A stretch of DNA of 64,000 nucleotides. Source: Hymenobacter persicinus (lineage in GTDB: Bacteria > Bacteroidota > Bacteroidia > Cytophagales > Hymenobacteraceae). Positions 25,422 through 33,074 of this stretch are shown piece by piece (positions within the stretch are counted from its first letter, which is position 1; each line of letters opens with the position of its first letter). A program made the position numbers and the translations under genes. The notes under the pieces were generated by a model, which did not search any database, was not told where the DNA came from, and was given only the letters and a program-made list of their open reading frames with translations. The stretch spans positions 1 to 64,000 of the forward strand of contig NZ_SEWE01000020.1 in NCBI RefSeq assembly GCF_004167665.1. The letters are read 5' to 3'.

Positions 25422-25847
25422 ATGGTAAAAATGGCCTCAGAACTGTCGCGGCATGAGCTTGATGACCTTTGCACGCAATATCAGAAGCAGCTAGAAGGCC
25501 CAATGCGGCAACAGCAGATTGCCATAAATTGTGCTAGCGACTACTTCAGCAGCATTCCTGAATCTGAACGGTCTCCCGAACTGTCTGCCTTACAAGAAAT
25601 CTTCTCGGAAGCAGCAGGAGACCCGCAGTGGAAAGACCTGCTCGAAGATCTAACAATCATGAGAGAGGATTTTTCGACACCAGAGCTGCGAGACGAGTTC
25701 TGGTTCGGCTTTCAGCATATAATCTATATGCGGGCGTGCCTAATGAACCTGTACTACCCCCTAGCGCAGAAAATGGCGGCGCAGTATGGGTTCAAACTGC
25801 CTGATGAGGCGAACACCATCCCTCGCCCAAGCACAGCCGCTGCCTGA
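25422..25847 (+). CDS. Hypothetical protein paired with XRE repressor
   Basis: A 141-aa protein I do not recognise. It looks mostly helical and charged (ELSRHELDDLCTQYQKQLEG, then LEDLTIMREDFSTPELRDEF) with no signal peptide or membrane helix. The start is the ATG of MVKMASELSR, 20 bp after the TAGCTTTG -7 box. Divergence from an XRE gene across a palindrome resembles toxin-antitoxin or phage-control layouts, but no toxin fold is visible. Confidence 0.55.
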   Translation: MVKMASELSRHELDDLCTQYQKQLEGPMRQQQIAINCASDYFSSIPESERSPELSALQEIFSEAAGDPQWKDLLEDLTIMREDFSTPELRDEFWFGFQHIIYMRACLMNLYYPLAQKMAAQYGFKLPDEANTIPRPSTAAA

Positions 25848-25920
25848 CACCTTGGCCTCAATACCCTTGTTAAGACAGATTAGGGTGCCTATGTAGGTCT
25901 ATAGAAGCCTGTACTATTCC

Positions 25921-26193
25921 ATGAAAGTATTACGCACAGCTTTTTTTGCAGCATTGCCCTACTTGGTAGGGTTGCTCTTCTTTCTTATTGAATGGGGTAT
26001 TGGTGCGGTTATACTGACCTACCTCCTACAGTGGCTCGGTTGTGGAGTTACCACGCAGCGCGTTGTAGCAACTATTTGGTTGTTATTGGCCTCCTTTAGG
26101 GCGGCAGCACGCCACAGCCGCAGCAAACGCAATAAGATGTTGCAGATGTATATAGATGGCGAAATCGACACTCATCCTGACGACGTGAAATAG
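25921..26193 (+). CDS. Small membrane protein
   Basis: A 90-aa protein with two hydrophobic segments (about 7-35 and 45-60) and a basic then acidic tail (RHSRSKRNKML...DTHPDDVK). I do not recognise it. It follows the 25422 gene by 73 bp on the same strand and may share its transcript. Confidence 0.45.
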   Translation: MKVLRTAFFAALPYLVGLLFFLIEWGIGAVILTYLLQWLGCGVTTQRVVATIWLLLASFRAAARHSRSKRNKMLQMYIDGEIDTHPDDVK

Positions 26194-26217
26194 AATGGAG
26201 ATCCGTAAGGGCCAAGT

Positions 26218-26312
26218 AAAAAACAGACCCACCCGGTCTGACAATTGCGTTTCCATTTGCCTTAACTCCCCCCCTATTTTCATCAGCTACCCCGCGCCGG
26301 TGAGTAGCTCTT
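26218..26312 (-). repeat. Conserved 3'-untranslated/terminator repeat, copy 2
   Basis: Resembles 9231-9324. On the minus strand it reads GGGGTAGCTGATGAA..., then a perfect hairpin CAGACC-GGGTG-GGTCTG and a T6 run, so it ends the CapH/CapP-like operon. Both stem bases differ from copy 1 while pairing is kept. Confidence 0.6.
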
Positions 26313-26395
26313 GGATACATATACTATTTCAACATATTCACTAACAGTCAGCAGGTAATTCCCCTGGTAACTATGCACCAATTGTCTATCATAGG

Positions 26396-26989
26396 CTAAG
26401 GTCGCAGGTAAGCCAATTGACGTTTTACACCTGTTCTATTAATGCGGAGCTGTACCATTTGAGCACTAGCTTGATAATGCTCCATAATTGTGGCATTGTC
26501 CCATCCCTTACTTAGTGCGAAAAGCAACGCAGCTCGGGGTAACAAGAGCGTCCACCCGAGGCAGTCAGCTTCTGACTCCTGCTCCTCCGGGTAAAGCCGC
26601 ATGTAATCGGGCAGCCCATTGCCTGTATCGATGGCAGACAATTCATGTCCACAAAGAATGTGTGCCACTTCGTGCATCACATTGCTTTGTTGCCGTGCAG
26701 GTGAATGTACCCCGTTGTGAATGATAAGGTGGGTTGACTGTTGAGACGGGTGATACGGCATAGTAAGCGCCGACCAGTGCTTTCCGCTCGGATGACAGAG
26801 TGTTGTTAAGCTCTTCGATGAAAGCCCAACCAACTGCTGAGCCACGACGACCTTAATGCGCAGGTGCTCACAAAGCCGGAAAGCACATAAGGGCTCGTAC
26901 GGCCGTAGACCCAGCTCTTGGCGCAAAGACTCAGCTTTTCGCTCTGCTTTTGCGGCGAAACCGTGGGGGAGTTTGGACTTCGCTGCCAT
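26396..26989 (-). CDS. ImmA/IrrE-type metallopeptidase (CapP-like CBASS regulator)
   Basis: A 197-aa zinc peptidase with the ImmA/IrrE motif HEVAH at residues 106-110 (NVMHEVAHILCGHE) and a downstream acidic motif EEQESEADCLGW that can supply the third zinc ligand. In known CBASS loci, CapP cleaves the repressor CapH after DNA damage. The gene lies 15 bp after an XRE gene and this pair diverges from the CBASS genes, the CapH-CapP arrangement. Role inferred from that family and position; the same fold also regulates ICE and phage repressors, so control of the island is an alternative. Confidence 0.8.
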   Translation of the reverse strand: MAAKSKLPHGFAAKAERKAESLRQELGLRPYEPLCAFRLCEHLRIKVVVAQQLVGLSSKSLTTLCHPSGKHWSALTMPYHPSQQSTHLIIHNGVHSPARQQSNVMHEVAHILCGHELSAIDTGNGLPDYMRLYPEEQESEADCLGWTLLLPRAALLFALSKGWDNATIMEHYQASAQMVQLRINRTGVKRQLAYLRP

Positions 26990-27004
26990 TAGGACGCTAT
27001 TTAA

Positions 27005-27358
27005 TTAGTGCCCAATAGCTTCTTGACTCACTTGACGATAGGCAAGTTGAATCATTTCTATCAGCGCTTGTGCCGTCGCCTTGGGCAAAACGCGGTCGGC
27101 TCGCAGGTGAGCCACTATTTTATCGCTTTCGGAGGCCGTAGCGCCTTCGTCGGTAGTAGTGAATGTATCGGTGGGGACGTTTAACCATTTGCAGAGCTGC
27201 AAGAAGGTATTCACGTCTGGAACGGAGCCTTGCTCAATTCGAGAGAGAGTAGAGGCGCTGACTTCGCCTATCTCCTGGGCTACTGCTCGTAACCCCCGAT
27301 TCGCTCGCTTGGATTTCACCATCGCGGCAAGTTTGTCAGTGTCAAGTTGTACGCTCAT
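27005..27358 (-). CDS. XRE-family repressor (CapH-like CBASS regulator)
   Basis: A 117-aa protein with an N-terminal helix-turn-helix: LAAMVKSKRANRGLRAVAQEIGEVSASTLSRIEQG, then VNTFLQLCKWLNV, and a helical C-terminal tail (about 75-117) where cleavage by the adjacent peptidase could occur. I use the ATG giving MSVQLDTDK; an upstream in-frame Met at 27514 would pass through the operator region. It is the upstream gene of the regulator pair and diverges from the patatin gene. Two matching dyads lie in the intergenic region. Confidence 0.8.
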   Translation of the reverse strand: MSVQLDTDKLAAMVKSKRANRGLRAVAQEIGEVSASTLSRIEQGSVPDVNTFLQLCKWLNVPTDTFTTTDEGATASESDKIVAHLRADRVLPKATAQALIEMIQLAYRQVSQEAIGH

Positions 27359-27395
27359 GATGGGCTGGTGGCATTGTTGCGCAAAGTAAACATTT

Positions 27396-27440
27396 GTTTC
27401 ACCGGTGGAACAATTATTGGAGTCGTTTCGTTCGTGAAAC
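27396..27440. promoter_or_regulatory. Pair of operator dyads between CapH-like and CBASS genes
   Basis: Two 16-bp imperfect palindromes share the form GTTTC-N6-GRAAC: GTTTCACCGGTGGAAC (27396-27411) and GTTTCGTTCGTGAAAC (27425-27440), 29 bp apart. On the minus strand the first lies between a TTG and a TACTTTG -7-like element of the repressor gene. They are good candidates for CapH-like operators controlling both directions. Confidence 0.6.
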
Positions 27441-27535
27441 AGTCGTATTGCAAAGTAGACAAGCTTATCCATTATACGCATGCCACAATGCAATGACGGC
27501 CTTTCCCTGTACAAAAGAAACCCAGATACTCTGAA

Positions 27536-28627
27536 ATGACTCCTACTACTCCTTCGCTTGAGAAACCATTTCGCATTCTATCCCTTGATGGTGGGGGGAT
27601 TCGCGGCCTTTATACCGCTCGATTCTTAGCCGACCTGGAAGCGCAGCTGCAACGAGACGGCCATGAACAAACTTCTCTTTATCAACACTTCGACTTAATC
27701 TGTGGTACCTCAACCGGCGGCATTATCGCTTTGGCGCTGGCATTAGGCATGCCGGCTCGGGAACTCGTTCACCTGTATTCCCACCACGCCAAGGACATTT
27801 TCGGCGCAGGCCGTAACCTCGTTTCTTGGCTGGGTACGGCCCGGTACTCCAATAAGAATCTGGAGGCGCTGTTGAAAGAAAAGTTTGCCCCCTACTCTGC
27901 AGACGGAAATACCCGGCTGGGACACGCCCGCACACGGGTGTGCATTCCAGTGTTCAACGCCGTGTCGGGCAAGGTGAGCGTTTACAAAACCTGCCACCAC
28001 AAAGATTTCATTCGGGACTATCAGATGCCGGCCTATCAAGTTGGCATGTCCACGGCTGCGGCCCCTACCTATTTTGACCCCTATAGCCCGCGTTACCTAG
28101 CGGACGTAACGGAAGAGGAGGTTATCATTAGCCACAACGTAGACGGCGGCATTTTCGCCAACAACCCCGCCCTTATTGGCCTGAATGAGGCCCACGGCTG
28201 CTTGGCTGTGCCGTGGGCCAATGTTAGACTGCTCTCCATTGGCACCGGCCGGCAGGCCTTCACTGAGCGCCCTGAGCAACGGCGGTGGGGCCTGTTTTAC
28301 TGGGCCAACAAAATGCGCATCCTAGACATGATACTTCATGCCCAAGCCGACCACACCGATAGCATCTGTCAAATGCTCAGTCGGGGAGCTGGCCGAGAGA
28401 CCCCGCAAGCTTTTTTGTACGAGCGGGTTCAGTTCGACTTTCTCAATAAACAGGAATACGTCGATCTAGATACCACTTCCCCAGCAAAGCTCACAGTTTT
28501 GCAGGAGCGGGCTAGCAACCAGTTCCGCGAACGTGGCCGACACATCATTGATAATTTCTGTACTGAGCCGACGGCTGCATTTGCTCCCTGCCGCTCACTG
28601 AGCAAGCCCGCGCTGGTAGCTGCTTAA
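27536..28627 (+). CDS. Patatin-like phospholipase, CBASS effector (CapV-like)
   Basis: A 363-aa patatin-type phospholipase. The oxyanion loop is GGGIRG (residues 19-24), the nucleophile Ser59 lies in GTSTGG, and the catalytic Asp203 is in NVDGGIFANNPAL; the dyad is intact. In CBASS, CapV is activated by the cyclic nucleotide made by the linked cyclase and degrades the bacterial membrane, killing the infected cell. The cyclase gene follows after 18 bp on the same strand, so they form an operon. Length fits CapV (about 360 aa). No transmembrane segment is visible. Confidence 0.92.
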   Translation: MTPTTPSLEKPFRILSLDGGGIRGLYTARFLADLEAQLQRDGHEQTSLYQHFDLICGTSTGGIIALALALGMPARELVHLYSHHAKDIFGAGRNLVSWLGTARYSNKNLEALLKEKFAPYSADGNTRLGHARTRVCIPVFNAVSGKVSVYKTCHHKDFIRDYQMPAYQVGMSTAAAPTYFDPYSPRYLADVTEEEVIISHNVDGGIFANNPALIGLNEAHGCLAVPWANVRLLSIGTGRQAFTERPEQRRWGLFYWANKMRILDMILHAQADHTDSICQMLSRGAGRETPQAFLYERVQFDFLNKQEYVDLDTTSPAKLTVLQERASNQFRERGRHIIDNFCTEPTAAFAPCRSLSKPALVAA

Positions 28628-28645
28628 CAATTAATTCCTTTTTTT

Positions 28646-30088
28646 ATGGCCAACTGCAACAAGTTGTTTCTGGACTTTAACCAGAACCTGAACGTGCTTA
28701 CCACGAAAAAAGCCAAGCTCAGCATTTCCAAAAAGGAGCTTCGCCGCAAAATCACCGACCACTTTAAAGAACACCACCCCGACTACAAGCCGAAGTTCTT
28801 CACTCAGGGCTCGCAGAAGCTGGGAACGGTGATTCGCATCCATGACGACACCTGTGATCTGGACGATGGCGTGTACTTTTTGTGCAAGCCCGACGTGACG
28901 GCTACCACCTTGCAGCGTTGGGTATACGAGGCCGTTAAAGACCACACCAGTGAGCCAGCACAGTGGCGTAAGAAATGTATTCGAGTAACCTATAAGGCCG
29001 ATTATCACATTGACTTGCCCGTTTATTACATGCTGGAAGACGAAGACCATCCTCACCTGGCAGTGAAGAACGAAGGTTGGGAAGACAGCGACCCAAAGGA
29101 GTTTATCACGTGGTTTCGCAAGCAGCGCGATGCCAAGGGCCAACTGGTACGGTTGGTGAAGTACCTGAAATCTTGGTGCGACTGGTGTGCACACAAGATG
29201 CCCAGTGGGTTGTGCATGACGGTGCTGGCGGAACGCAACTTCGTGGCCAATGACCGAGACGACTGCGCCCTGCGCGCCCTCCTCAAAGCCATTCGGAGCG
29301 ACCTAAAACGGGAATGGAAGTGCACGATGCCTACCACGCCCCAAGATGACTTGCTGAGCAAATACTCTGACGAGCTGAAGCGGAATTTCTTCGATGCGCT
29401 GGACGAGTTTATCGAGGATGCTAATGAGGCGGTAGACGATGAAAAAAACCAGTTGAGCGCCAGCAAACTTTGGCGGCACCACCTAGGCTCACGCTTCCCT
29501 GACGGGCTCGACGAGGACGTGGATGCCAAAGAAGCCAAGCTGCGCGCCTCGGCCGTGCTCATCAACAGCGGGCGCGCAGCCACAACAGCCGCTGTCGGTA
29601 TCACGACCCACCGCTATGGTGTGCCTAACCAAGCACACCGCTTCGATGGAGGGCGTCGTTTTCATCCACTAGCGCGACAGGGCAAAGACTGGTTTGCCGT
29701 TTTTCATCGGGAAAAGCAGCTGGTTGAAAGGCACTATCCGACTTTTCGGTGCCAGCTTAAGCGCAATGCGTTGAGCTGTCGCGGGCAGGTTTCCTCACCT
29801 GGTGGCGAAGGCACTTACCATATCAAGATTGATTACGCTCCGGGCCGGCCCCCAAAAGTGTTCGTGCTCAATCAAGGTGTTGAGTACCGGCACCATGCCC
29901 TTACGCACTTCTATCCGGCCGATAACAGCCTATGCCTTTACTATCCCGGTGACCTGACCTGGTCTGACAAACATCATCTGTATGATAAGACTATTCCGTG
30001 GCTTGCCGAGTGGCTGGTTTTCTACGAGCTGTATCAGATTACCGGTCGCTGGGAAGGCCCAGCCGTGGACCATGGCCAGCACAGTTAG
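28646..30088 (+). CDS. CD-NTase (DncV-like) fused to an E2-like conjugating domain
   Basis: A 480-aa CBASS protein of two parts. Residues 1-300 are a DncV-type nucleotidyltransferase: QGS at 54-56, the metal-binding CDLDDG with Asp71/Asp73, the third carboxylate Asp123 in YHIDLPVYY, and LWRHHLGSRFP near 275-285; the catalytic set looks complete. Residues ~345-472 match the E2 fold in order: LSCRGQVSSP (strand), GTYHIKIDYAPGRPPKV (compare ...FPxxYPxKPPKV), HFYP near 421, Cys430 in NSLCLYYPGDLTW with Trp439 (compare GSICLDIL...WSP), and the C-terminal helices PWLAEWLVFYELYQITGRW. E2-only enzymes occur in type II-short CBASS as separate genes. Here no separate E1, E2 or JAB gene is present. Product nucleotide unknown. 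Confidence 0.85.
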   Translation: MANCNKLFLDFNQNLNVLTTKKAKLSISKKELRRKITDHFKEHHPDYKPKFFTQGSQKLGTVIRIHDDTCDLDDGVYFLCKPDVTATTLQRWVYEAVKDHTSEPAQWRKKCIRVTYKADYHIDLPVYYMLEDEDHPHLAVKNEGWEDSDPKEFITWFRKQRDAKGQLVRLVKYLKSWCDWCAHKMPSGLCMTVLAERNFVANDRDDCALRALLKAIRSDLKREWKCTMPTTPQDDLLSKYSDELKRNFFDALDEFIEDANEAVDDEKNQLSASKLWRHHLGSRFPDGLDEDVDAKEAKLRASAVLINSGRAATTAAVGITTHRYGVPNQAHRFDGGRRFHPLARQGKDWFAVFHREKQLVERHYPTFRCQLKRNALSCRGQVSSPGGEGTYHIKIDYAPGRPPKVFVLNQGVEYRHHALTHFYPADNSLCLYYPGDLTWSDKHHLYDKTIPWLAEWLVFYELYQITGRWEGPAVDHGQHS

Positions 30089-30134
30089 AAACCGGCCATC
30101 GTAAATAGCTGCTCGCTATTGTTCCTTTATAGAT

Positions 30135-30157
30135 TGTACCCCAGAACGTACCCCAGA
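30135..30157 (+). promoter_or_regulatory. Probable integrase arm-type binding sites (right end)
   Basis: TGTACCCCAGA at 30135 and CGTACCCCAGA at 30147, 12 bp apart, like the left pair at 5354/5366 and in the same orientation on the plus strand. They sit 35-57 bp inside the right att repeat. Confidence 0.55.
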
Positions 30158-30164
30158 AACCAAA

Positions 30165-30196
30165 AAACCCGCTTTACAGTACTGTAAAGCGGGTTT
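30165..30196 (-). terminator. Island-supplied replacement terminator for ssrA
   Basis: A perfect 32-bp palindrome (arm AAACCCGCTTTACAGT) immediately after the tmRNA 3' end on the minus strand, followed on that strand by a T6 run. Unlike the displaced original (5189-5220) it belongs to the island, so transcription of tmRNA still ends properly after insertion. It overlaps the first 5 bp of the att repeat. Confidence 0.7.
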
Positions 30197-30222
30197 AAAG
30201 TGGAGCTGCAGGGAGTCGAACC
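30192..30222. repeat. Right attachment site of the ssrA island (att direct repeat)
   Basis: Identical over 31 bases to 5216-5246. This copy is continuous with the intact tmRNA, so the element recreated the ssrA 3' end when it integrated. Confidence 0.9.
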
Positions 30223-30568
30223 CTGGTCCAGACAAGGAAACCGTCGAGCTTTCTACGTGCGTATCTACGCTTGAATTTTCGTGGTACTCCGGGCGCGCAT
30301 CAGGCCCGTAGAGTCCCCTTAGATGCAGTTGGGTTTCGCCAGAAGGTCACACCTCCCTCCTGACTATCTTCTACTTACGACGCCCCGTGCTCACCCGTGT
30401 AAAAGAAAACGGATGCGGGACGATGACAATGCTTAGTACCTAGACTAGGCAGCCATGGCGTAGCTATACTCGCCAGTTATTGTTCGAATGATTTGATCAC
30501 AGGAGATTCATTCAACTCCTGGCACGCTTACTCGCGACCTGCGCAAGCTGTCAATTCCGGTCAGCCCC
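30201..30568 (-). ncRNA. ssrA: tmRNA
   Basis: A one-piece tmRNA of about 368 nt that rescues stalled ribosomes. The 5' end GGGGCTG pairs with CAGCTCC at the 3' end as acceptor stem (one G-U pair), and the T arm GGTTCGACTCC is next to it. The discriminator A is at 30201 and CCA is not encoded. The tag frame (30445-30474) reads GEYSYAMAA followed by TAG; the ending AA is the usual protease signal. The gene is the insertion target of the island. Confidence 0.93.
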
Positions 30569-30683
30569 AAATGGTAAAGAACGATGCCCGCCACGGTAGC
30601 AGCGGGGTGCGAATGTACGCACATCGGGGAGAAAACGTTGGGACCCGCCCAAATTGTTCCGGCGGGCCCCACCGTTTCTTACC

Positions 30684-32864
30684 TCATTTTACGGCCACTT
30701 TTGCCGGCTGAAAGGCGGACGCCCCGGTCTGCCAGAGCCCAAAAGCCAGCAGGTCGGCCATGACCTCAAACTGCTTCTGCTTGGAGTCGCCGATGCCGTG
30801 GCCGGCTTCGGAGTCGGTGAAAAACAGCACGGGCTTGTCCGAAACGGTGCTGGCCTGCAGGCGGGCGGCAAACTTGGCCGGCTGCCAGGCAATAACACGC
30901 GGGTCGTTGAAGCCAGCCGTGATGAGGGCCGCCGGGTACTTCGTATTGGGCTGCAAGTGCAGGTAGGCATCCATTTCGAGCAGGGCCTTGCACTCGTCTT
31001 CCTTTTGCACGGTGCCAAACTCCGGCACGTTCACGGGGCCGTTGGGCGAGTTTTCCATGCGCACCGCGTTCAGGCAGCCTACTTCGGGCATGGCCGCGGC
31101 AAACAGGTCGGGGCGCTCCGTCATGGCCCGGCCGATAAGGATACCGCCGGCGCTGCCCCCGTTAATGGCAATTTTACCCAGGCCGGTGTAGCGGTTTTTC
31201 ACTAGGTAGTCGGCGCAGGCAATGAGGTCTTTCCAGGTGTTGGGCTTGGTCGTTTTCTGCCCGGCTTTGTGCCAGGCTTCGCCCAGCTCCCCGCCCCCGC
31301 GCACGTGGGGCACGGCCAATATGCCGCCCTGCTGGGTCCAGAGCAGGTAAGGCGGGTAAAAGAACGGGCCGGTGCTCTTGGCGTAGGCTCCGTAACCGAC
31401 CATCAGCACTGGCGCCGAGCCGCTGCGGGGCGTGCCTTTTTTGTAGACCAACGACAGGGGCACCCGCACGCCGTCGTGCGAGGGCACCATGAGCTCTTCT
31501 ACTACCAAGTCGGCAAACTCGGGGTAGGCCGCTTCCGACGACAATGACTCGGGCACGAAGCGGTGGCCGGCGGAGGTGTAGCGGTAGCGCGTACGGTCGG
31601 TGGTCCAGCCCACGGCCGTCACCCACAGGTCCGGCGACTGAGCATTCTTGGTTTCCAGCGTGAGGTTGCCGGCCGCCGTGGGCAGCTTGATTTCCTGCGC
31701 GGCCTTCGTGCCCCGGGGCACGAAGTAGAGCTTGGCGGCCACGCCGTTGCGCATCCGCACGAAGTACAGCCCTTCACTGGTGGCCTTGAGCTGCTCGTCC
31801 TCAATCGACTCGTCGGCACTTTCCGGCACCAGCACCTCGGCCGTAGCCACGCTCGGCCGGGCCACGGGCATCCGCATAATTTTCTGCCGGGGCGTGTTTT
31901 TGGACGTGGTGAAGTAGATGTACCGGGCGTCGCTGGCAATGTTGGTGGCCTCGTCGGCGGGCTTAAACAGGGGCTGCCAGGGCACGTTGGGCTTATCCAG
32001 GGCCGCCGCCGGGGCGTAGTAAGCGTACAGGTACCGGTCGACGGTGTAGAGCATGCCGATGGCCAGCTTGGAGTCCCGGTCGACGAAGGCGAAGGGGTAG
32101 TCGGCGGGCCCGATGCCCAGTTTGGGATAGAGGGCGGCGGAGAAAACCGGCTGGTCCTGGCTCTGGGCGGTGCCCACGCGGTGCAGGCGGCACTGCATGT
32201 TCTGGCGGGCGGCCATGTCTTTCAGGTCGCCGTTGTTATAGGGCGTGTAGGTCAGGGTCTGGTTGTCGGGCAGCCAGTCGCCGCCGCCGCGGGTGAGCAG
32301 CAGCTGCTCCGGATACAGCTTTTTGGCGGGCACGTCCAGGATGAGCATGCGGCCCAGCTCGGCACCTTTCTCCGTGATACCAAACGACACCTTGGAGCCA
32401 TCCGGGCTGGGCGCAAAGCCGCTGATAGTGTACACCTTGCCGGCCTCATAGGACTCAGGGTCGAAGAGCAGCCGCTCGGTGCCCTGAAACCCGTCGCGGC
32501 AGTAGAGCTTGGGCTGTTGGTCCTGGGGGCGGGTTTTGAGGTAGAAGTAACGGTTGTTGTCGGCAATGATCAGGCTGGCGACGCGGGCCGCCTTACGCCC
32601 GTCAATTTCTACCATTTTATCGATGAGCCCCTGCCGGCCGGGAATACCGTTGAGCGTCTGGCGGGCGTAGTCACTCTGGGCCTTCATCCAGGCGGCCACG
32701 GCCGGGTCGGTGAGGTTTTCGAGGTTGCGGTAAGGATCCGTTACCGGCACGCCGAAGTAAGTGTCGGTGGCGGGCCCCGAGGGTGCGGCGGCGGGCCCCG
32801 ACTGCGCCTGGGCAACGGAGCCGGCCAGCAGACCAGCGGCAAGTAGTAGAAAACGTGGTTTCAT
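30684..32864 (-). CDS. Prolyl oligopeptidase (S9A)
   Basis: A 726-aa exported prolyl oligopeptidase that cuts short peptides after Pro. Signal peptide MKPRFLLLAAGLLAGSVAQA, then a seven-bladed propeller (TDPYRNLENLTDPAVAAWMKAQ at the start is characteristic) and the catalytic domain near the C-terminus: Ser in NGGSAGG, Asp in AGFNDPRV, His in SEAGHGIG. Size fits the family (about 700 aa). It stands alone between ssrA and dnaX, on the same strand as ssrA. Confidence 0.92.
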   Translation of the reverse strand: MKPRFLLLAAGLLAGSVAQAQSGPAAAPSGPATDTYFGVPVTDPYRNLENLTDPAVAAWMKAQSDYARQTLNGIPGRQGLIDKMVEIDGRKAARVASLIIADNNRYFYLKTRPQDQQPKLYCRDGFQGTERLLFDPESYEAGKVYTISGFAPSPDGSKVSFGITEKGAELGRMLILDVPAKKLYPEQLLLTRGGGDWLPDNQTLTYTPYNNGDLKDMAARQNMQCRLHRVGTAQSQDQPVFSAALYPKLGIGPADYPFAFVDRDSKLAIGMLYTVDRYLYAYYAPAAALDKPNVPWQPLFKPADEATNIASDARYIYFTTSKNTPRQKIMRMPVARPSVATAEVLVPESADESIEDEQLKATSEGLYFVRMRNGVAAKLYFVPRGTKAAQEIKLPTAAGNLTLETKNAQSPDLWVTAVGWTTDRTRYRYTSAGHRFVPESLSSEAAYPEFADLVVEELMVPSHDGVRVPLSLVYKKGTPRSGSAPVLMVGYGAYAKSTGPFFYPPYLLWTQQGGILAVPHVRGGGELGEAWHKAGQKTTKPNTWKDLIACADYLVKNRYTGLGKIAINGGSAGGILIGRAMTERPDLFAAAMPEVGCLNAVRMENSPNGPVNVPEFGTVQKEDECKALLEMDAYLHLQPNTKYPAALITAGFNDPRVIAWQPAKFAARLQASTVSDKPVLFFTDSEAGHGIGDSKQKQFEVMADLLAFGLWQTGASAFQPAKVAVK

Positions 32865-33054
32865 AACGAAAGCAGTGAGGTGGAACGCGGAAAGCCGCCA
32901 CCGAACCCGGCAGCAGAGCGGGTCGAAATAGATAATTTTTTATATAAAATAACACTATAGTCACATCATCATGTTAGGCGCCGGGTCAGCGGCGGCGGTA
33001 CGGACATTGGGCGGTCAGTCGGACCAGCAGGGCGGAATCGGGCCGAGCTTTGCG

Positions 33055-33062
33055 TATCTTTG
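33055..33062 (+). promoter_or_regulatory. -7 promoter element of dnaX
   Basis: TATCTTTG matches TAnnTTTG and lies 12 bp before the dnaX start codon, implying a very short leader. No clear -33 element at standard spacing. Confidence 0.45.
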
Positions 33063-33074
33063 TGGCTAGCTCGT

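Noticed and set aside
25074-25847. Classic type II toxin-antitoxin module
   Set aside because: XRE and palindrome fit, but the 141-aa partner has no visible toxin motif (no HigB, HipA, RES or Fic pattern).
5216-30222. Prophage or conjugative element
   Set aside because: No capsid, portal, terminase, tail, relaxase or type IV secretion genes are visible inside the boundaries.
30493-30711. 72-codon open frame on the plus strand
   Set aside because: It lies over the tmRNA and its upstream region; no family likeness.
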